A model generated the notes under the pieces. The model was not told the DNA's origin. It worked only from the letters and a program-made list of their open reading frames with translations, and did no database searches. Made by a program: the position numbers and the translations under genes. Source: Lachnospiraceae bacterium (lineage in GTDB: Bacteria > Bacillota > Clostridia > Lachnospirales > Lachnospiraceae). From it: DNA of 50,859 nt. The stretch covers positions 1-50,859 of the forward strand of contig JALFLM010000023.1 of NCBI GenBank assembly GCA_022774705.1, given 5' to 3'. Shown piece by piece: positions 8,287 to 17,565 of this stretch (positions are counted from its first letter, which is position 1; each line of letters starts with the position of its first letter).

Positions 8287-8534
8287 TTTTACATAACATA
8301 ATCGGAATGCTGACCGGCCTTGGAATTGCGAAAATATTTCATATTGAATACAGCAAAGCAACGGCCATTGCCATTGAGGTGGGCATGCAGAACAGCGGCC
8401 TTGCCGTTTCTCTGGCAGCAGCCAATTTTGCGTCCAATCCGCTGGCAACACTTCCCGGAGCAATTTTCAGTGTATGGCATAACATTTCCGGCTCCGTATT
8501 TGCAGGAATCCGCAGGAGAGGGATGAGGGAATAA
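8262..8534 (+). pseudogene. C-terminal fragment of a bile acid:sodium symporter (BASS) family gene
   Basis: The frame encodes about 90 residues (VVLVLGIVVLHNIIGML..., then AIEVGMQNSGLAVSLAA) matching the last two to three membrane segments of BASS-family transporters, including the conserved EVGMQNSG motif. The N-terminal two-thirds of the roughly 320-residue family is absent: upstream in this frame there is a stop within 40 bp, and the sequence belongs to the secreted-protein gene. No ribosome binding site fits. It is a remnant left by a deletion or insertion. Confidence 0.8.
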
Positions 8535-8550
8535 AACTCTTTTTTCTGCC

Positions 8551-8578
8551 TTGACTTTTTAAAATGGAATGCTATAAT
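8551..8578 (+). promoter_or_regulatory. Promoter of the thrS T-box transcript
   Basis: TTGACT and TATAAT are separated by 16 bp. Transcription would begin close to 8585, at the start of the T-box leader. Confidence 0.8.
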
Positions 8579-8584
8579 TGAGGC

Positions 8585-8976
8585 AGTTGGCGGGCTCAGA
8601 TGTGATATGCTGGTGTGCGTAATATGCTGCTTTGCAGCCCGGCAGCGGATAGTGAGATTGCGTTGATACAGGAACACGGTTTGGGAATGCATCAGAGAAG
8701 GATACATGGGGTGTGAGTATCCCTGCAGGAACAGATCAGGTGACCGCCTGTGGAGCGGCTTTAATAGAGCACGGGGTCAGCCCGTTACAGCTGGAATGAG
8801 AGGCCGGAAAGTGCAGAACCGAATTGCAGGACTGGGATATGCAGGTGCGCAGGACACGCAGATGATGCGGGATGTGCAGGCAGGACGGTACGCAGGTACT
8901 TCAGGCAAGACGGGTGGAACCGCGGATAAAAGTTTATTCGTCCCTGGCAGATTTATTGATCTGCCGGGGACTTTTT
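8585..8976 (+). promoter_or_regulatory. T-box riboswitch controlling thrS
   Basis: A leader of about 390 nt precedes thrS. The T-box core AAGACGGGTGGAACCGCG (8907-8924) is the conserved antiterminator sequence whose UGG bulge pairs with the uncharged tRNA 3' end. It is followed by a strong intrinsic terminator with arms GTCCCTGGCAGAT/ATCTGCCGGGGAC (8940-8971) and a T5 run. Uncharged tRNA-Thr would favour antitermination and thrS expression. I did not fold Stem I, so the specifier codon was not assigned. Confidence 0.95.
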
Positions 8977-9141
8977 GTATTATGTGCTCCAGCGTATATC
9001 GGTAAACCGATACGTTCCGCTGCAGAGCATACTGGTCAGAAGGAACCGGCAGACAGTAGAAATGTCCGGCTGCATGGCGGCAGATGACGGCCTGCTCCGG
9101 GCAGATATGATATTATTATTTCAGAAAGGAAAGCAGACATT

Positions 9142-11094
9142 ATGAAGATTACTTTAAAAGATGGTTCTGCAATTGAGTATGCAGAGGCAAAGTCCGTAAT
9201 TGAAATCGCTGCTGATATCAGCGAAGGTCTGGCGCGTATGGCATGCGCCGGTGAGATCAATGGACAGGTCGTTGACCTGAGAACGGTTGTGGAGGAAGAC
9301 TGCAGCCTGAATATTCTGACATTTAACGATGAAAAGGGTAAGGCCGCTTACCGTCATACCGCATCTCATGTGCTGGCGGAGGCCGTTAAAAACCTGTATC
9401 CCGATGCAAAGCTGGCAATCGGACCGTCCATCGATACCGGTTTTTACTATGATTTTGATATGCCGCCTCTGTCCCGCGAGGATCTGGACAAGATCGAAGC
9501 TGAGATGAAGAAGATCATCAAAAAAGGCGAGAAGATCACAAGATATACGCTGCCCAGAGAAGAAGCCATCAAATTCATGGAAGAAAAGGGTGAACCCTAC
9601 AAGGTTGAACTGATTCAGGATCTGCCGGAGGATGCCGAGATCTCCTTCTATGATCAGGGCGGATTTGTTGATCTGTGCGCAGGCCCTCACCTGATGAGCA
9701 CAAAGCCCATCAAGGCATTCAAACTGATTTCCTCATCAGGCGCTTACTGGAGAGGCAGCGAGAAAAACAAAATGCTTACCAGAATTTACGGTACTGCATT
9801 TACAAAGAAGGATGAGCTAAAGGAATATCTGGATTATCTGGAGGATATCAAGAAGCGCGATCATAACAAGCTGGGCCGCGATCTGGAACTGTTTACAACA
9901 GTTGACGTTGTTGGACAGGGTCTGCCGCTGTTCATGCCTAAGGGTACAAAGATCATTCAGACTCTGCAGAGATGGATTGAGGACGAGGAAGAGAAGCGCG
10001 GTTATGTGAGAACCCGCACTCCTCTGATGGCGAAGAGCGATCTGTATGTGATTTCCGATCACTGGGCTCACTACAAGGAAGGCATGTTCGTGCTGGGCGA
10101 TGAGGAAAAGGATAAAGAGGTATTTGCCCTTCGTCCCATGACCTGTCCTTTCCAGTACTATGTATACAAGGCAACTCCCAAGTCCTACCGCGACCTGCCC
10201 TACCGTATGGGTGAAACCTCTACTCTGTTCCGCAACGAGGACTCCGGTGAAATGCACGGTCTGACCCGTGTACGCCAGTTCACCATTTCCGAAGGACATC
10301 TGGTGCTGATGCCCGAACAGCTGGAAGAGGAATTCAAGGGCTGCGTGGATCTGGCAAAATACTGCCTGACTACTCTGGGTCTGCAGGATGATGTGACCTA
10401 CCGTATGTCCAAATGGGATCCCGACAATGCGGATCATTATCTGGGCAACGCTGAAATGTGGGATACGGTGGAAAATACAATGAGAACTATTCTGGATGAT
10501 ATCGGTCTGGAATATACCGAAGCTGCCGGCGAAGCTGCTTTCTACGGTCCCAAGCTGGACATTCAGGCGAAAAACGTATACGGTAAGGAAGATACCATGA
10601 TCACCATTCAGATCGATATGTTCCTGGCAGAGCGTTTTGACATGAGCTATGTGGACAGAGACGGACAGAAGAAACGTCCCTACATCATCCACAGAACCTC
10701 CATGGGCTGCTATGAAAGAACTCTTGCATGGCTGATTGAAAAGTACGCAGGTGCGTTCCCTACATGGCTTTGCCCTGAACAGGTACGTGTACTGCCTATT
10801 TCCGAGAAATATCTGGATTATGCCAACAAGGTAAATGAACAGCTGCAGTCCAACAACATCCTGTCCACCGTGGATACCCGTTCCGAAAAGATCGGCTACA
10901 AGATCCGCGATGCACGGATGCAGAAAATCCCCTATATGCTGGTAGTCGGCCAGAAGGAAGAAGAACTGGGCGTTGTAGCTGTAAGAAGCAGATTCAAAGG
11001 CGATGAAGGTCAGAAGGGTCTGGATGAGTTCATCAACGACATCTGTAAAGAAATCCGCACCAAGGAAATCAGAAAAGTTGAGGTTGAAGAATAA
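9142..11094 (+). CDS. thrS: Threonine--tRNA ligase
   Basis: The 650-residue protein has the complete class II ThrRS layout: an N-terminal TGS domain (residues 1-60), an editing domain with the [10 protein letters not shown] zinc-type motif near residue 73, and the catalytic core. The core carries [10 protein letters not shown] (zinc Cys) and [18 protein letters not shown], and a C-terminal anticodon-binding domain follows ([11 protein letters not shown] onward). It charges tRNA-Thr in the cytoplasm. The T-box leader upstream gives threonine-responsive control. The exoA start lies 2 bp after the stop, so exoA and the traX-like gene are probably co-transcribed with it. Confidence 0.98.
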   Translation: MKITLKDGSAIEYAEAKSVIEIAADISEGLARMACAGEINGQVVDLRTVVEEDCSLNILTFNDEKGKAAYRHTASHVLAEAVKNLYPDAKLAIGPSIDTGFYYDFDMPPLSREDLDKIEAEMKKIIKKGEKITRYTLPREEAIKFMEEKGEPYKVELIQDLPEDAEISFYDQGGFVDLCAGPHLMSTKPIKAFKLISSSGAYWRGSEKNKMLTRIYGTAFTKKDELKEYLDYLEDIKKRDHNKLGRDLELFTTVDVVGQGLPLFMPKGTKIIQTLQRWIEDEEEKRGYVRTRTPLMAKSDLYVISDHWAHYKEGMFVLGDEEKDKEVFALRPMTCPFQYYVYKATPKSYRDLPYRMGETSTLFRNEDSGEMHGLTRVRQFTISEGHLVLMPEQLEEEFKGCVDLAKYCLTTLGLQDDVTYRMSKWDPDNADHYLGNAEMWDTVENTMRTILDDIGLEYTEAAGEAAFYGPKLDIQAKNVYGKEDTMITIQIDMFLAERFDMSYVDRDGQKKRPYIIHRTSMGCYERTLAWLIEKYAGAFPTWLCPEQVRVLPISEKYLDYANKVNEQLQSNNILSTVDTRSEKIGYKIRDARMQKIPYMLVVGQKEEELGVVAVRSRFKGDEGQKGLDEFINDICKEIRTKEIRKVEVEE

Positions 11095-11096
11095 TC

Positions 11097-11849
11097 ATGA
11101 AAATGATCTCCTGGAACGTGAATGGACTGCGTGCCTGTGTCACAAAAGGATTCCTTGATTTCTTCAGGGAAGCCGATGCGGACCTGTTCTGTATTCAGGA
11201 AAGTAAGCTGCAGGAGGGCCAGATTGATCTGGACCTCCCCGGCTATTACCAGTACTGGAATTATGCGGAGAAAAAAGGTTACTCCGGCACTGCCATTTTC
11301 ACAAAAAAAGAGCCCCTGTCGGTCAGATACGGCATGGGAATTGAAGAACATGATAAGGAAGGCCGCCTGATCACCCTGGAATTTGAGGATTTTTACTTTA
11401 TTACCTGTTACACCCCCAACTCCCAGAGTGAGCTTGCCCGTCTCGACTACCGCATGAAATGGGAAGACGATTTCCGGTCTTATCTGAAGGCGCTGGAAAA
11501 GAGCAAACCCGTGGTATTCTGTGGTGACCTGAACGTGGCATATTCGGAAATCGACCTGAAAAATCCCAAAACCAACCGGAAAAATGCAGGTTTTACCGAT
11601 GAAGAACGCGGGAAATTCGGTGAACTGAAGAAAGCGGGCTTTATCGATACCTTCCGCTATTTTTATCCTGATAAAGAAGGCATCTATTCCTGGTGGAGCT
11701 ACCGGTTCAGCGCCAGAAAGAAGAACGCCGGCTGGCGCATCGACTATTTCTGCGTATCGGAAAGCCTGAAAGACCGCCTGGTGGATGCCGAAATCCTGAC
11801 GGATGTCATGGGTTCTGACCACTGTCCGGTGGTCCTGCATATGAAATGA
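11097..11849 (+). CDS. exoA: Exodeoxyribonuclease III / AP endonuclease
   Basis: The 250-residue exonuclease/endonuclease/phosphatase-fold enzyme shows the family motifs in order: WNVNGLRA (Asn7), CIQESKL (metal-binding Glu), [28 protein letters not shown] and the terminal GSDHCPV with the catalytic His. It repairs abasic sites in DNA. It starts 2 bp downstream of thrS, with GAGGTTGAAG in the thrS end as the only ribosome binding site, which suggests translational coupling. Its final codons overlap the traX-like start in an ATGA. Confidence 0.96.
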   Translation: MKMISWNVNGLRACVTKGFLDFFREADADLFCIQESKLQEGQIDLDLPGYYQYWNYAEKKGYSGTAIFTKKEPLSVRYGMGIEEHDKEGRLITLEFEDFYFITCYTPNSQSELARLDYRMKWEDDFRSYLKALEKSKPVVFCGDLNVAYSEIDLKNPKTNRKNAGFTDEERGKFGELKKAGFIDTFRYFYPDKEGIYSWWSYRFSARKKNAGWRIDYFCVSESLKDRLVDAEILTDVMGSDHCPVVLHMK

Positions 11850-12649
11850 GCGGGTTTACCTTAAAGCTGCTGGCGCTGTTCCTGATGATCGTTGACCATT
11901 GCGGACTGGTCCTGTTTGCGGGAACTTCCCTGTATCTGCCCTGCCGCATTCTGGGGCGGATTGCATTTCCGCTATATGCGTTTTTAATTACGGAAGGATA
12001 TGTTCATACGAGAAGTGTGAAAAAATACGCCGGGCGCCTGCTTGTTTTTGCGGTTCTGTCGGAGGTCCCCTTCGACTATGCCTTTTTCGGAACGCCTTTT
12101 TACATGGGGTACCAGAATGTGTTTTTTACGCTGGTGCTGGGACTGGGAGCCCTTGCCTGCATCGACGGAGCTCGGGGAAGGAGCGGGCGGATCAAGGCAT
12201 CCGAAACGGCAGCCGGAAATACCGGGAAATCGGAACTGCCAGCAGGAGCATCGACGCCGTTAGTCGGAGCAGAAGTATCTGCCGAAACACCGGAACTGTC
12301 AGCCGGTGAGCTCTGGGAACAGACCATGCGGAAGAGCAATATCAGCAAAATTCTGCTGATTGTTATTATGGTAATTGCGGAACTGACGTATACAGATTAC
12401 GGTGCATTCGGCGTCCTTGTCATCGTACTGTTTTATCTGTTCCGGAACCAGAAAGTAAAATGCATGGTATCCGTGGCAGCGGCTCTGATCATCTACGGTT
12501 TCCTGGGCGGCTTCTATATTGAAGGTTTCGGGGCGATTGCACTGATCTTTATATTGCTGTACAACGGAGAAAAAGGGCAGTATCCTTTTCCATCCCTTCT
12601 TTTCTATGCAGCCTATCCGCTGCATCTGCTGATACTGGGATTGATGTGA
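11846..12649 (+). CDS. TraX family membrane protein
   Basis: The 267-residue polytopic protein starts [20 protein letters not shown], followed by [16 protein letters not shown], the hallmark of TraX-type membrane proteins (named after the F-pilin N-acetylase). About eight hydrophobic segments are present. A soluble insert of about 55 residues (roughly residues 108-162), rich in Ser/Ala/Glu/Gly, interrupts the usual loop. In Firmicutes these genes often sit next to housekeeping genes, and pilin acetylation need not be the role; a general membrane acyltransferase is possible. Its start overlaps the exoA stop (ATGA). Confidence 0.8.
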   Translation: MSGFTLKLLALFLMIVDHCGLVLFAGTSLYLPCRILGRIAFPLYAFLITEGYVHTRSVKKYAGRLLVFAVLSEVPFDYAFFGTPFYMGYQNVFFTLVLGLGALACIDGARGRSGRIKASETAAGNTGKSELPAGASTPLVGAEVSAETPELSAGELWEQTMRKSNISKILLIVIMVIAELTYTDYGAFGVLVIVLFYLFRNQKVKCMVSVAAALIIYGFLGGFYIEGFGAIALIFILLYNGEKGQYPFPSLLFYAAYPLHLLILGLM

Positions 12650-12711
12650 ATCGGCTCATGCGAATACGTTGCATATAAAACGTTCAGATTCAGCCCTTCT
12701 ACGAACTGGCT

Positions 12712-12750
12712 GAGCAGCCGGCTTTTGAAAAGAAGTCCGGCTGCTCTTTT
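12712..12750 (+). terminator. Intrinsic terminator after the thrS-exoA-traX operon
   Basis: GAGCAGCCGG (12712-12721) pairs with CCGGCTGCTC (12737-12746) and is followed by TTTT. It separates the operon from the convergent Rpn-like gene. Confidence 0.8.
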
Positions 12751-12828
12751 CCTGCTTTTTATTATCCCAGTGGAAGTCCATATATCCCTGAAAGGGATCA
12801 TTGCGACAGCCCCGTATTCATTCGGAAC

Positions 12829-12848
12829 AGTTCAGCCAGGGCTGAACT
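12829..12848. repeat. Short inverted repeat of the GTTCAG family
   Basis: AGTTCAGC (12829-12836) and GCTGAACT (12841-12848) form an 8-bp stem with a 4-base loop. It lies just beyond the 3' end of the Rpn-like gene and resembles other GTTCAG palindromes in the window. Confidence 0.5.
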
Positions 12849-12889
12849 ACTGTGTATTTTTCTTTGCAGATGAACTGCCTGCTGATTTG

Positions 12890-13888
12890 TTACTGAACTG
12901 CCTGCTCACCGGAGAAATCGGTACTATTTCCCGCCAGTCTCTCCACCTCTTCAAGAGGCAGACTGGTCATCGCTGAAATCATCCCATATGAAAAAGAACC
13001 TTCTTTTAACATCCTTAACGCTGTCTCTTTATTTGCTTCCAATGCCCCTTCTGCACGTCCTTCCACAAATCCCTCTGTGTGTCCCTCGTCTCTGATTTCT
13101 GCAATCGCTTTACACACATCTACCACCTCCGATTTCGAGTCAATTTTAAATTCTGCATTCGTACATGCATTGATTACCATTGCTGCGTTTCTGTCTAGTG
13201 CAGTGAATCTTTTATTGTTTTTAACCAGCTTTATCAGCTGCTGTTTGTCAGTTGAACATCTGATAAAAGAGAGAACTTCTCGCAGGCTGGAGTGAAATTT
13301 AGCCAGTTCATCTTCATTAAGATATGCCGGGGCAATCAGATGGATTCTGTAATTCTCTACCAGAGACAGGATTCTCTCATCCTTTACTTCCAGCATCTCA
13401 TGCAGGCTCATGGGGCCATCCCATTTTTCTGCTGAAAAAAAGAGAACCAGTGTTATGACCGGTACCAGACGGTCATCTTTGTAAAAACCGGAAAGATATT
13501 CTCCTGGGCTGTGATCTTTATAATCTTTTGCTCTTTTATGCGATACTGCTGCTTTTCTCACCTGTTCGGCATATGTCAGCGCATCGTAAATCATATTTTT
13601 GACCGGCATGGCGTAATGGACGGAATCCTGATTCTCAATTCCCAGAATTACATACGCTGTATGCTCATCCATCATTGCAGTAAGATATTTCAGACCATCT
13701 CTTATCTTCTGCACCGGAAGCTGTGCTCCATCTGAACCATAGGGAACCTCTGCTGCTACGGAATCCATTCGATGCAGGCTTCCTGGTTGTATGATTTCCT
13801 GCCCTCCGTAAATCAGGTAGTTGAATGCATCTGCAAATACCTGATTATCTTTCACGTACTGTCTGGTTACTGTATCTGTTTTTCCCAA
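12890..13888 (-). CDS. Rpn-family PD-(D/E)XK nuclease-like protein
   Basis: The 332-residue protein resembles the recombination-promoting nuclease/putative transposase (Rpn) family. It has an N-terminal DNAFADAFNYLIYGG-type helix, a catalytic-looking YVILGIENQ strand (the E-x-Q of PD-(D/E)XK) near residue 82, and a C-terminal coiled tail of repeated EG/RAEG units (GFVEGRAEGALEANKET). Known Rpn proteins are DNA endonucleases that promote RecA-independent recombination, and they occur in many paralogs in gut Firmicutes. There is no terminal inverted repeat or partner gene. A long-range inverted repeat lies just upstream of the start. The start ATG is preceded by AAAGAGGAG. Confidence 0.8.
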   Translation of the reverse strand: MGKTDTVTRQYVKDNQVFADAFNYLIYGGQEIIQPGSLHRMDSVAAEVPYGSDGAQLPVQKIRDGLKYLTAMMDEHTAYVILGIENQDSVHYAMPVKNMIYDALTYAEQVRKAAVSHKRAKDYKDHSPGEYLSGFYKDDRLVPVITLVLFFSAEKWDGPMSLHEMLEVKDERILSLVENYRIHLIAPAYLNEDELAKFHSSLREVLSFIRCSTDKQQLIKLVKNNKRFTALDRNAAMVINACTNAEFKIDSKSEVVDVCKAIAEIRDEGHTEGFVEGRAEGALEANKETALRMLKEGSFSYGMISAMTSLPLEEVERLAGNSTDFSGEQAVQ

Positions 13889-14452
13889 ATCTGTTCTGCT
13901 CCTCTTTAAAAAGTCATGATAAAATAATTCCGGCAGAACAGGTTATCTGATCATCTTCCGTGTCCTTTATGAGATTTATTTTATCATGCCAGTATTTGTT
14001 TATCAAGCTGCACCTGAATGAATTCTGCCGTTCTCCCTGGTTGGACTAATGCCATTCATCAGGCATGCTTTATTTTTAAGACTTTATATATAATCATATT
14101 ATGTTATTGCAGATTTGTCAATAATTTTAGTCAGATTTCTATATTTTTCATTTTAAAATGAAACAGATGGATTCAATGATGGGCTCGAGGTTGACTCTGA
14201 ACAGTAACTTATTTGCAAGGGATTTTCTTTTCAAATCATATTAACTGTAGTGATTAAATGTGCTAATATATACCTGAGAAAGTGTAAGTTTGAATGTCTG
14301 TTAAATTTGTTCAGAACAGTTCAGTCAGACTGAACTGTTACCTTTTATGATTTGAATAGTTGTTGACAAAAAATTCCGGTGAAAAATTGATGCTCTGAAT
14401 CAAATGTAATATTAACGGAAGGAACAGATGTCTGCATGCAGAGGTGAGAAGT
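13889..14452. other. 564-bp intergenic region with inverted repeats
   Basis: No gene is seen. A 13-bp perfect inverted repeat (CATGATAAAATAA at 13915-13927, complement at 13976-13988) flanks the upstream side of the Rpn-like gene. The sequence CTCTGAACAGTAAC (14195-14208) is an end-type copy of the short repeat family seen elsewhere. A 25-bp palindrome lies at 14315-14339 (AACAGTTCAGTC arms around a single A). A TTGACA at about 14364 could be a -35 box for the next gene, but its -10 is weak. Confidence 0.55.
14315..14339. repeat. 25-bp palindrome of the GTTCAG family
   Basis: Twelve-base arms AACAGTTCAGTC and GACTGAACTGTT flank one A. It shares its core with the inverted repeats near 15721, 16265 and 24853. 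Confidence 0.65.
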
Positions 14453-15118
14453 ATGAAAATACGTTTTAATAAAATGGAAGGACATACCTTTATCGTTCAC
14501 AGTAAGAATGAACGTGTTGTCCTAGATAGGGAAAACCATGATATTCAAATAGATACTGCGGATTCAGGCAGTCTGGTCATCGAACGGGAAACAACGGGGA
14601 ACATTTTGAATTTGAGAAAATGGAAGCAGAAGGTATCATGGAAGCAATGGATTATAGTTTTCTTTACTTTTCTGGGTATTTTTCTCTATGATATGCTGTG
14701 TATGAGCATAAAGCGTCTTGCGGATTTTGTTGATCCTTTATCCGAGGTTTACTGTTTAAAACTATCAGAAAAAACTGACAGATGCGAATTAACATACCAT
14801 AAAGCCACGTTTGAAACAGTATCTCAGAGATATATTTATCCGTACATAGTGGCTCATTCCGGAGAAAAGCTGGAATGCAGGTTTTCTTTGAATGATGCCG
14901 GTCTGGAAGTCAGCTTTTTCTGTGCGAAACTGTATTACTTTTTTCTGGTTATTCCTGTGGTTCTGGTTTCCGGCATCGGAGCAGGGGCGATATGGCACAG
15001 CGATTCTGCGATATTGGGAAGTATTCTGGTTTCTTCCGTTATCTGTTTTGTAAGCATGAATACTTACTTAAATGGGAGAAAAAGAAAACTGCTCCGGCAG
15101 TTAAGAAATGAATTGTAA
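14453..15118 (+). CDS. Unrecognised membrane protein
   Basis: The 221-residue product has a soluble N-terminus of about 70 residues with beta-rich sequence (HTFIVHSKNERVVL), a first membrane segment (IIVFFTFLGIFLYDML, near 70-88), an extracytoplasmic loop with four Cys, and two more membrane segments near 160-205, ending with a basic tail. I recognise no family. The start ATG at 14453 is preferred over a GTG three codons earlier because AGAGGTGAG lies 5-6 bp ahead of it. It stands alone and is convergent with luxS. Confidence 0.6.
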   Translation: MKIRFNKMEGHTFIVHSKNERVVLDRENHDIQIDTADSGSLVIERETTGNILNLRKWKQKVSWKQWIIVFFTFLGIFLYDMLCMSIKRLADFVDPLSEVYCLKLSEKTDRCELTYHKATFETVSQRYIYPYIVAHSGEKLECRFSLNDAGLEVSFFCAKLYYFFLVIPVVLVSGIGAGAIWHSDSAILGSILVSSVICFVSMNTYLNGRKRKLLRQLRNEL

Positions 15119-15138
15119 ACAGAAACAGATATTAAATA

Positions 15139-15178
15139 TACCGGTTCGGCAAACATGTAATATTTTGCCGAACCGGTA
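15139..15178. terminator. Bidirectional hairpin between the convergent membrane-protein gene and luxS
   Basis: Perfect 15-bp arms (15139-15153 and 15164-15178) with a 10-base loop lie between two convergent genes. AT-rich flanks rather than a clean T-run follow on either strand. The position suggests transcription termination for both genes. Confidence 0.65.
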
Positions 15179-15214
15179 CTGACATACTCCTCGAGGCTCT
15201 GTTTTTCACAGCTT

Positions 15215-15694
15215 TTACTGCGGATAAACCATGTTTTCTTCTTTGATGCAGTACAGGCAGGTATCAAGATATTTTTTTGCCTGCCATTTTGCCATGGGAA
15301 GGTTCTGATCCAGATAGTTGCCGCAGTCTCTTGCGGCAGCACCGGGGATTTCACCTTCAAAATCCCGGATGAATTCGAACATGCCGGTGACCAGTTCCAC
15401 AATATCCCTGGATTCATAATCACCGCCCAGAATCAGATAATTGCCGGTGCGGCAGCCCATGGGACCGAAATAGATGATCTTATCACCCCAGAGGGGATGG
15501 TTGCGCAGGTAGGTTGCCCCCAGATGCTCAATCGTATGCAGCTCGGCTGTATTCATAACCGGCTCCCGGTTGGGTTTTGTCATACGCAGATCAAATGTAG
15601 TCAGAACCGCATTGCCCACAGTATCCTTTCTCGAAACATAAATCCCCGGCAGCAGATCCAGGTGATTCACGGTAAAACTTGCAATTTTCTCCAT
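15215..15694 (-). CDS. luxS: S-ribosylhomocysteine lyase
   Basis: The 159-residue LuxS carries the zinc motif HTIEH (His53, Glu56, His57) and the third ligand Cys124 (ARDCGNY). The catalytic Cys81 follows FGPMG. It cleaves S-ribosylhomocysteine to homocysteine and the autoinducer-2 precursor in the activated methyl cycle. The start has AAGGAG 8 bp upstream. It is a single-gene unit between a bidirectional hairpin and a large inverted repeat (15721-15779). Confidence 0.98.
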   Translation of the reverse strand: MEKIASFTVNHLDLLPGIYVSRKDTVGNAVLTTFDLRMTKPNREPVMNTAELHTIEHLGATYLRNHPLWGDKIIYFGPMGCRTGNYLILGGDYESRDIVELVTGMFEFIRDFEGEIPGAAARDCGNYLDQNLPMAKWQAKKYLDTCLYCIKEENMVYPQ

Positions 15695-15720
15695 AAAAGC
15701 AGCTCCTTATATAAAATGGT

Positions 15721-15779
15721 AGTAACTGTTCAGAGCCGGACAGAGAGGTACTGAATGACATTGTCCTCTGAACAGTTAC
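15721..15779. repeat. Inverted repeat with GTAACTGTTCAGAG ends
   Basis: GTAACTGTTCAGAG (15721-15734) and its complement CTCTGAACAGTTAC (15766-15779) face each other about 31 bp apart, upstream of luxS. The same end sequence appears at 7126, 14195, 16265 and 21116, which suggests a dispersed MITE-like or regulatory repeat. Confidence 0.7.
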
Positions 15780-15925
15780 AAAAATGATATCTCAGATTTC
15801 TACGCGCTTTATGCTCACGAAATCCCCTGCACCCTATTATATAAAAAAATGACTTTTAACGCAATCACTCCCGACAATCTCCATGTCGATTTGTCCCTGT
15901 GCTGTTCAGAACTTCATTCCCCATT

Positions 15926-16119
15926 TTACGCCGAAAAGCTGTTGAGTATCATGCCGGCTACAATGATGGCAATTCCCATAAAACCGGCAGTGTGAACAGA
16001 TAACGCAGTGATGCGCTCCACAGCCAGTAACCGCCACCCAGATTCATACTTCTGTTAAAAAGAAACGTAAAAGCAAAAAACAGCGAACCCAGTAATCCAA
16101 AAAACAATGCTTTTTTCAT
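15926..16119 (-). pseudogene. Decayed EmrE-like (multidrug efflux, DMT superfamily) transporter
   Basis: The start region is intact: GGAGG precedes ATG 16119, and the product begins MKKALFFGLLGSLFFAFTFL with NRSMNLGGGYWLWSASLRY, typical of the roughly 300-residue EmrE-type exporter family. After about 50 residues the reading frame changes, and the sequence directly reads a plausible C-terminus (TAGFMGIAIIVAGMILNSFS, stop at 15926-15928). About 80% of the gene has been deleted internally, with a frameshift at the join. Copies of the TGTTCAGAACTTCATTC repeat lie on both sides. Confidence 0.75.
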
Positions 16120-16264
16120 CCTGTAAACAACCTCCCTAAGCAGCATAATTTAAAAACTTATAAACATTCAAGAGCACGAAGAAGCACGCTCCGACTAAAA
16201 AAAATACCATATAAGTATAAAAAAATCAATGCAGTACCATTGGATTATGCGTATCCATCCCATG

Positions 16265-16324
16265 TACTGTTCAGAACTTCATTCTGCCTCATTTCCTGTA
16301 TTCTTCAGGTGAAGTCTGAACAGT
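16265..16324. repeat. Inverted repeat with TACTGTTCAGAACTTC ends
   Basis: TACTGTTCAGAACTTC and, facing it, GAAGTCTGAACAGTA form a 60-bp element with near-perfect arms. The left end is also found as a lone copy at 15903-15918. It lies just upstream of the trpS promoter. Confidence 0.7.
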
Positions 16325-16339
16325 AAAAATTATACTGCG

Positions 16340-16368
16340 TTGACTTTTGCACTGAGGTGTGATAAATT
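16340..16368 (+). promoter_or_regulatory. trpS promoter
   Basis: TTGACT and TAAATT are separated by 17 bp, about 40 bp upstream of the trpS start. No T-box sequence lies between the promoter and the gene. Confidence 0.65.
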
Positions 16369-16406
16369 AATCATATTGTATTTTGATTCTTCGGGAGGCA
16401 GAAGAG

Positions 16407-17411
16407 ATGATTAATGATAAAAAAGTTTTGTTCAGCGGTATGCAGGCAACCGGAAACCTGACACTTGGCAATTACCTGGGGGCTTTGAAAAACTGGGTTA
16501 CACTCTGTGATGAGTATGAGTGTTTTTATTCCGTGGTGGATATGCATTCCATTACAGTGCGCCAGGATCCTGCCACTCTCAGAAAGAGATCCAGAGAACT
16601 GCTGATGATCTATATTGCGGCGGGTATTGATCCGGAAAAGAACTGTCTGTATTATCAGTCACATGTTCCGTGTCATGCGGAACTGGCATGGATTCTGAAC
16701 TGCTTCACTTATATGGGCGAGCTGAACCGCATGACACAGTTCAAGGACAAGGCTGCAAAGCATGCTGATAATATCAATGCCGGTCTGTTTACGTATCCTG
16801 TACTGATGGCAGCTGACATTCTGCTTTATCAGGCAGATGTGGTACCGGTTGGTATCGACCAGATGCAGCATCTGGAGCTGACCAGAGACCTTGCGGAACG
16901 TTTCAATAATATTTATGGTGATGTATTTACGATTCCCGAGGCCTATGTGGGCAAGGTGGGAGCCAAGATCATGAGTCTGCAGGATCCTTCCAAAAAGATG
17001 TCCAAATCAGACGAGAATCCCAATGCAAGTATTTATCTGATGGATGATCCGGACACAATCATGAGAAAGTGCAAGCGTGCCGTAACGGATTCTGAGGGAG
17101 CAGTTCTTTACCGCGATGAACAGCCCGGTGTTAAGAACCTGATCGATATCTACAGTGCATGTTCCGGCAAGACACCCGATGAGGTTGTCAGAGAATTTGA
17201 CGGAAGAGGATACGGCGAGCTGAAGCTGGCTGTCGGCGAGTCTGTTGTTTCCGTTCTGAAGCCGCTCCAGGAGCGCCATGCACAGCTGGCAAAAGAAAAG
17301 GCTTACATTGATGGTATTATTAAGAACAACGCCGAAAAAGCAGCTTATTATGCCAATAAGACATTGAGCAAGGTAAAACGTAAGATTGGTTATCCGGACA
17401 AGATCCGCTGA
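16407..17411 (+). CDS. trpS: Tryptophan--tRNA ligase
   Basis: The 334-residue class I synthetase carries the HIGH-equivalent motif (TGNLTLGNYLGA, residues 14-25) and the KMSKS loop (KKMSKSDEN, near 197). QMQHLELTRDLAERFN is the typical tryptophan-specific region. It charges tRNA-Trp. The start at 16407 is selected because GGGAGGCAGAAGAG lies directly before it; an in-frame ATG eight codons earlier would overlap that site. A strong terminator follows, shared with the convergent penicillin-binding protein gene. Confidence 0.97.
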   Translation: MINDKKVLFSGMQATGNLTLGNYLGALKNWVTLCDEYECFYSVVDMHSITVRQDPATLRKRSRELLMIYIAAGIDPEKNCLYYQSHVPCHAELAWILNCFTYMGELNRMTQFKDKAAKHADNINAGLFTYPVLMAADILLYQADVVPVGIDQMQHLELTRDLAERFNNIYGDVFTIPEAYVGKVGAKIMSLQDPSKKMSKSDENPNASIYLMDDPDTIMRKCKRAVTDSEGAVLYRDEQPGVKNLIDIYSACSGKTPDEVVREFDGRGYGELKLAVGESVVSVLKPLQERHAQLAKEKAYIDGIIKNNAEKAAYYANKTLSKVKRKIGYPDKIR

Positions 17412-17478
17412 TCTGCTGATTTACTGTTTTGCCGATTACGGTTTATCAGCACCGGTATGCTGTTACCTGCTGTAACAG

Positions 17479-17525
17479 AACAGGGCATCTGCAAACTCTC
17501 TGGTTTGCAGATGCCCTGTTTTTAT
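17479..17525. terminator. Bidirectional terminator between trpS and the penicillin-binding protein gene
   Basis: ACAGGGCATCTGCAAAC and its complement pair over about 16 bp around a short loop. A T5 run follows on the plus strand and A-rich sequence precedes it, so it can serve both convergent genes. Confidence 0.9.
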
Positions 17526-17565
17526 AAGTTATTCAGAACTCTTTGTCTGTAAATAAAACCGTGTG

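Noticed and set aside
9817-10692. Antisense frame inside thrS
   Set aside because: Complement of a fully conserved synthetase gene with no supporting signal.
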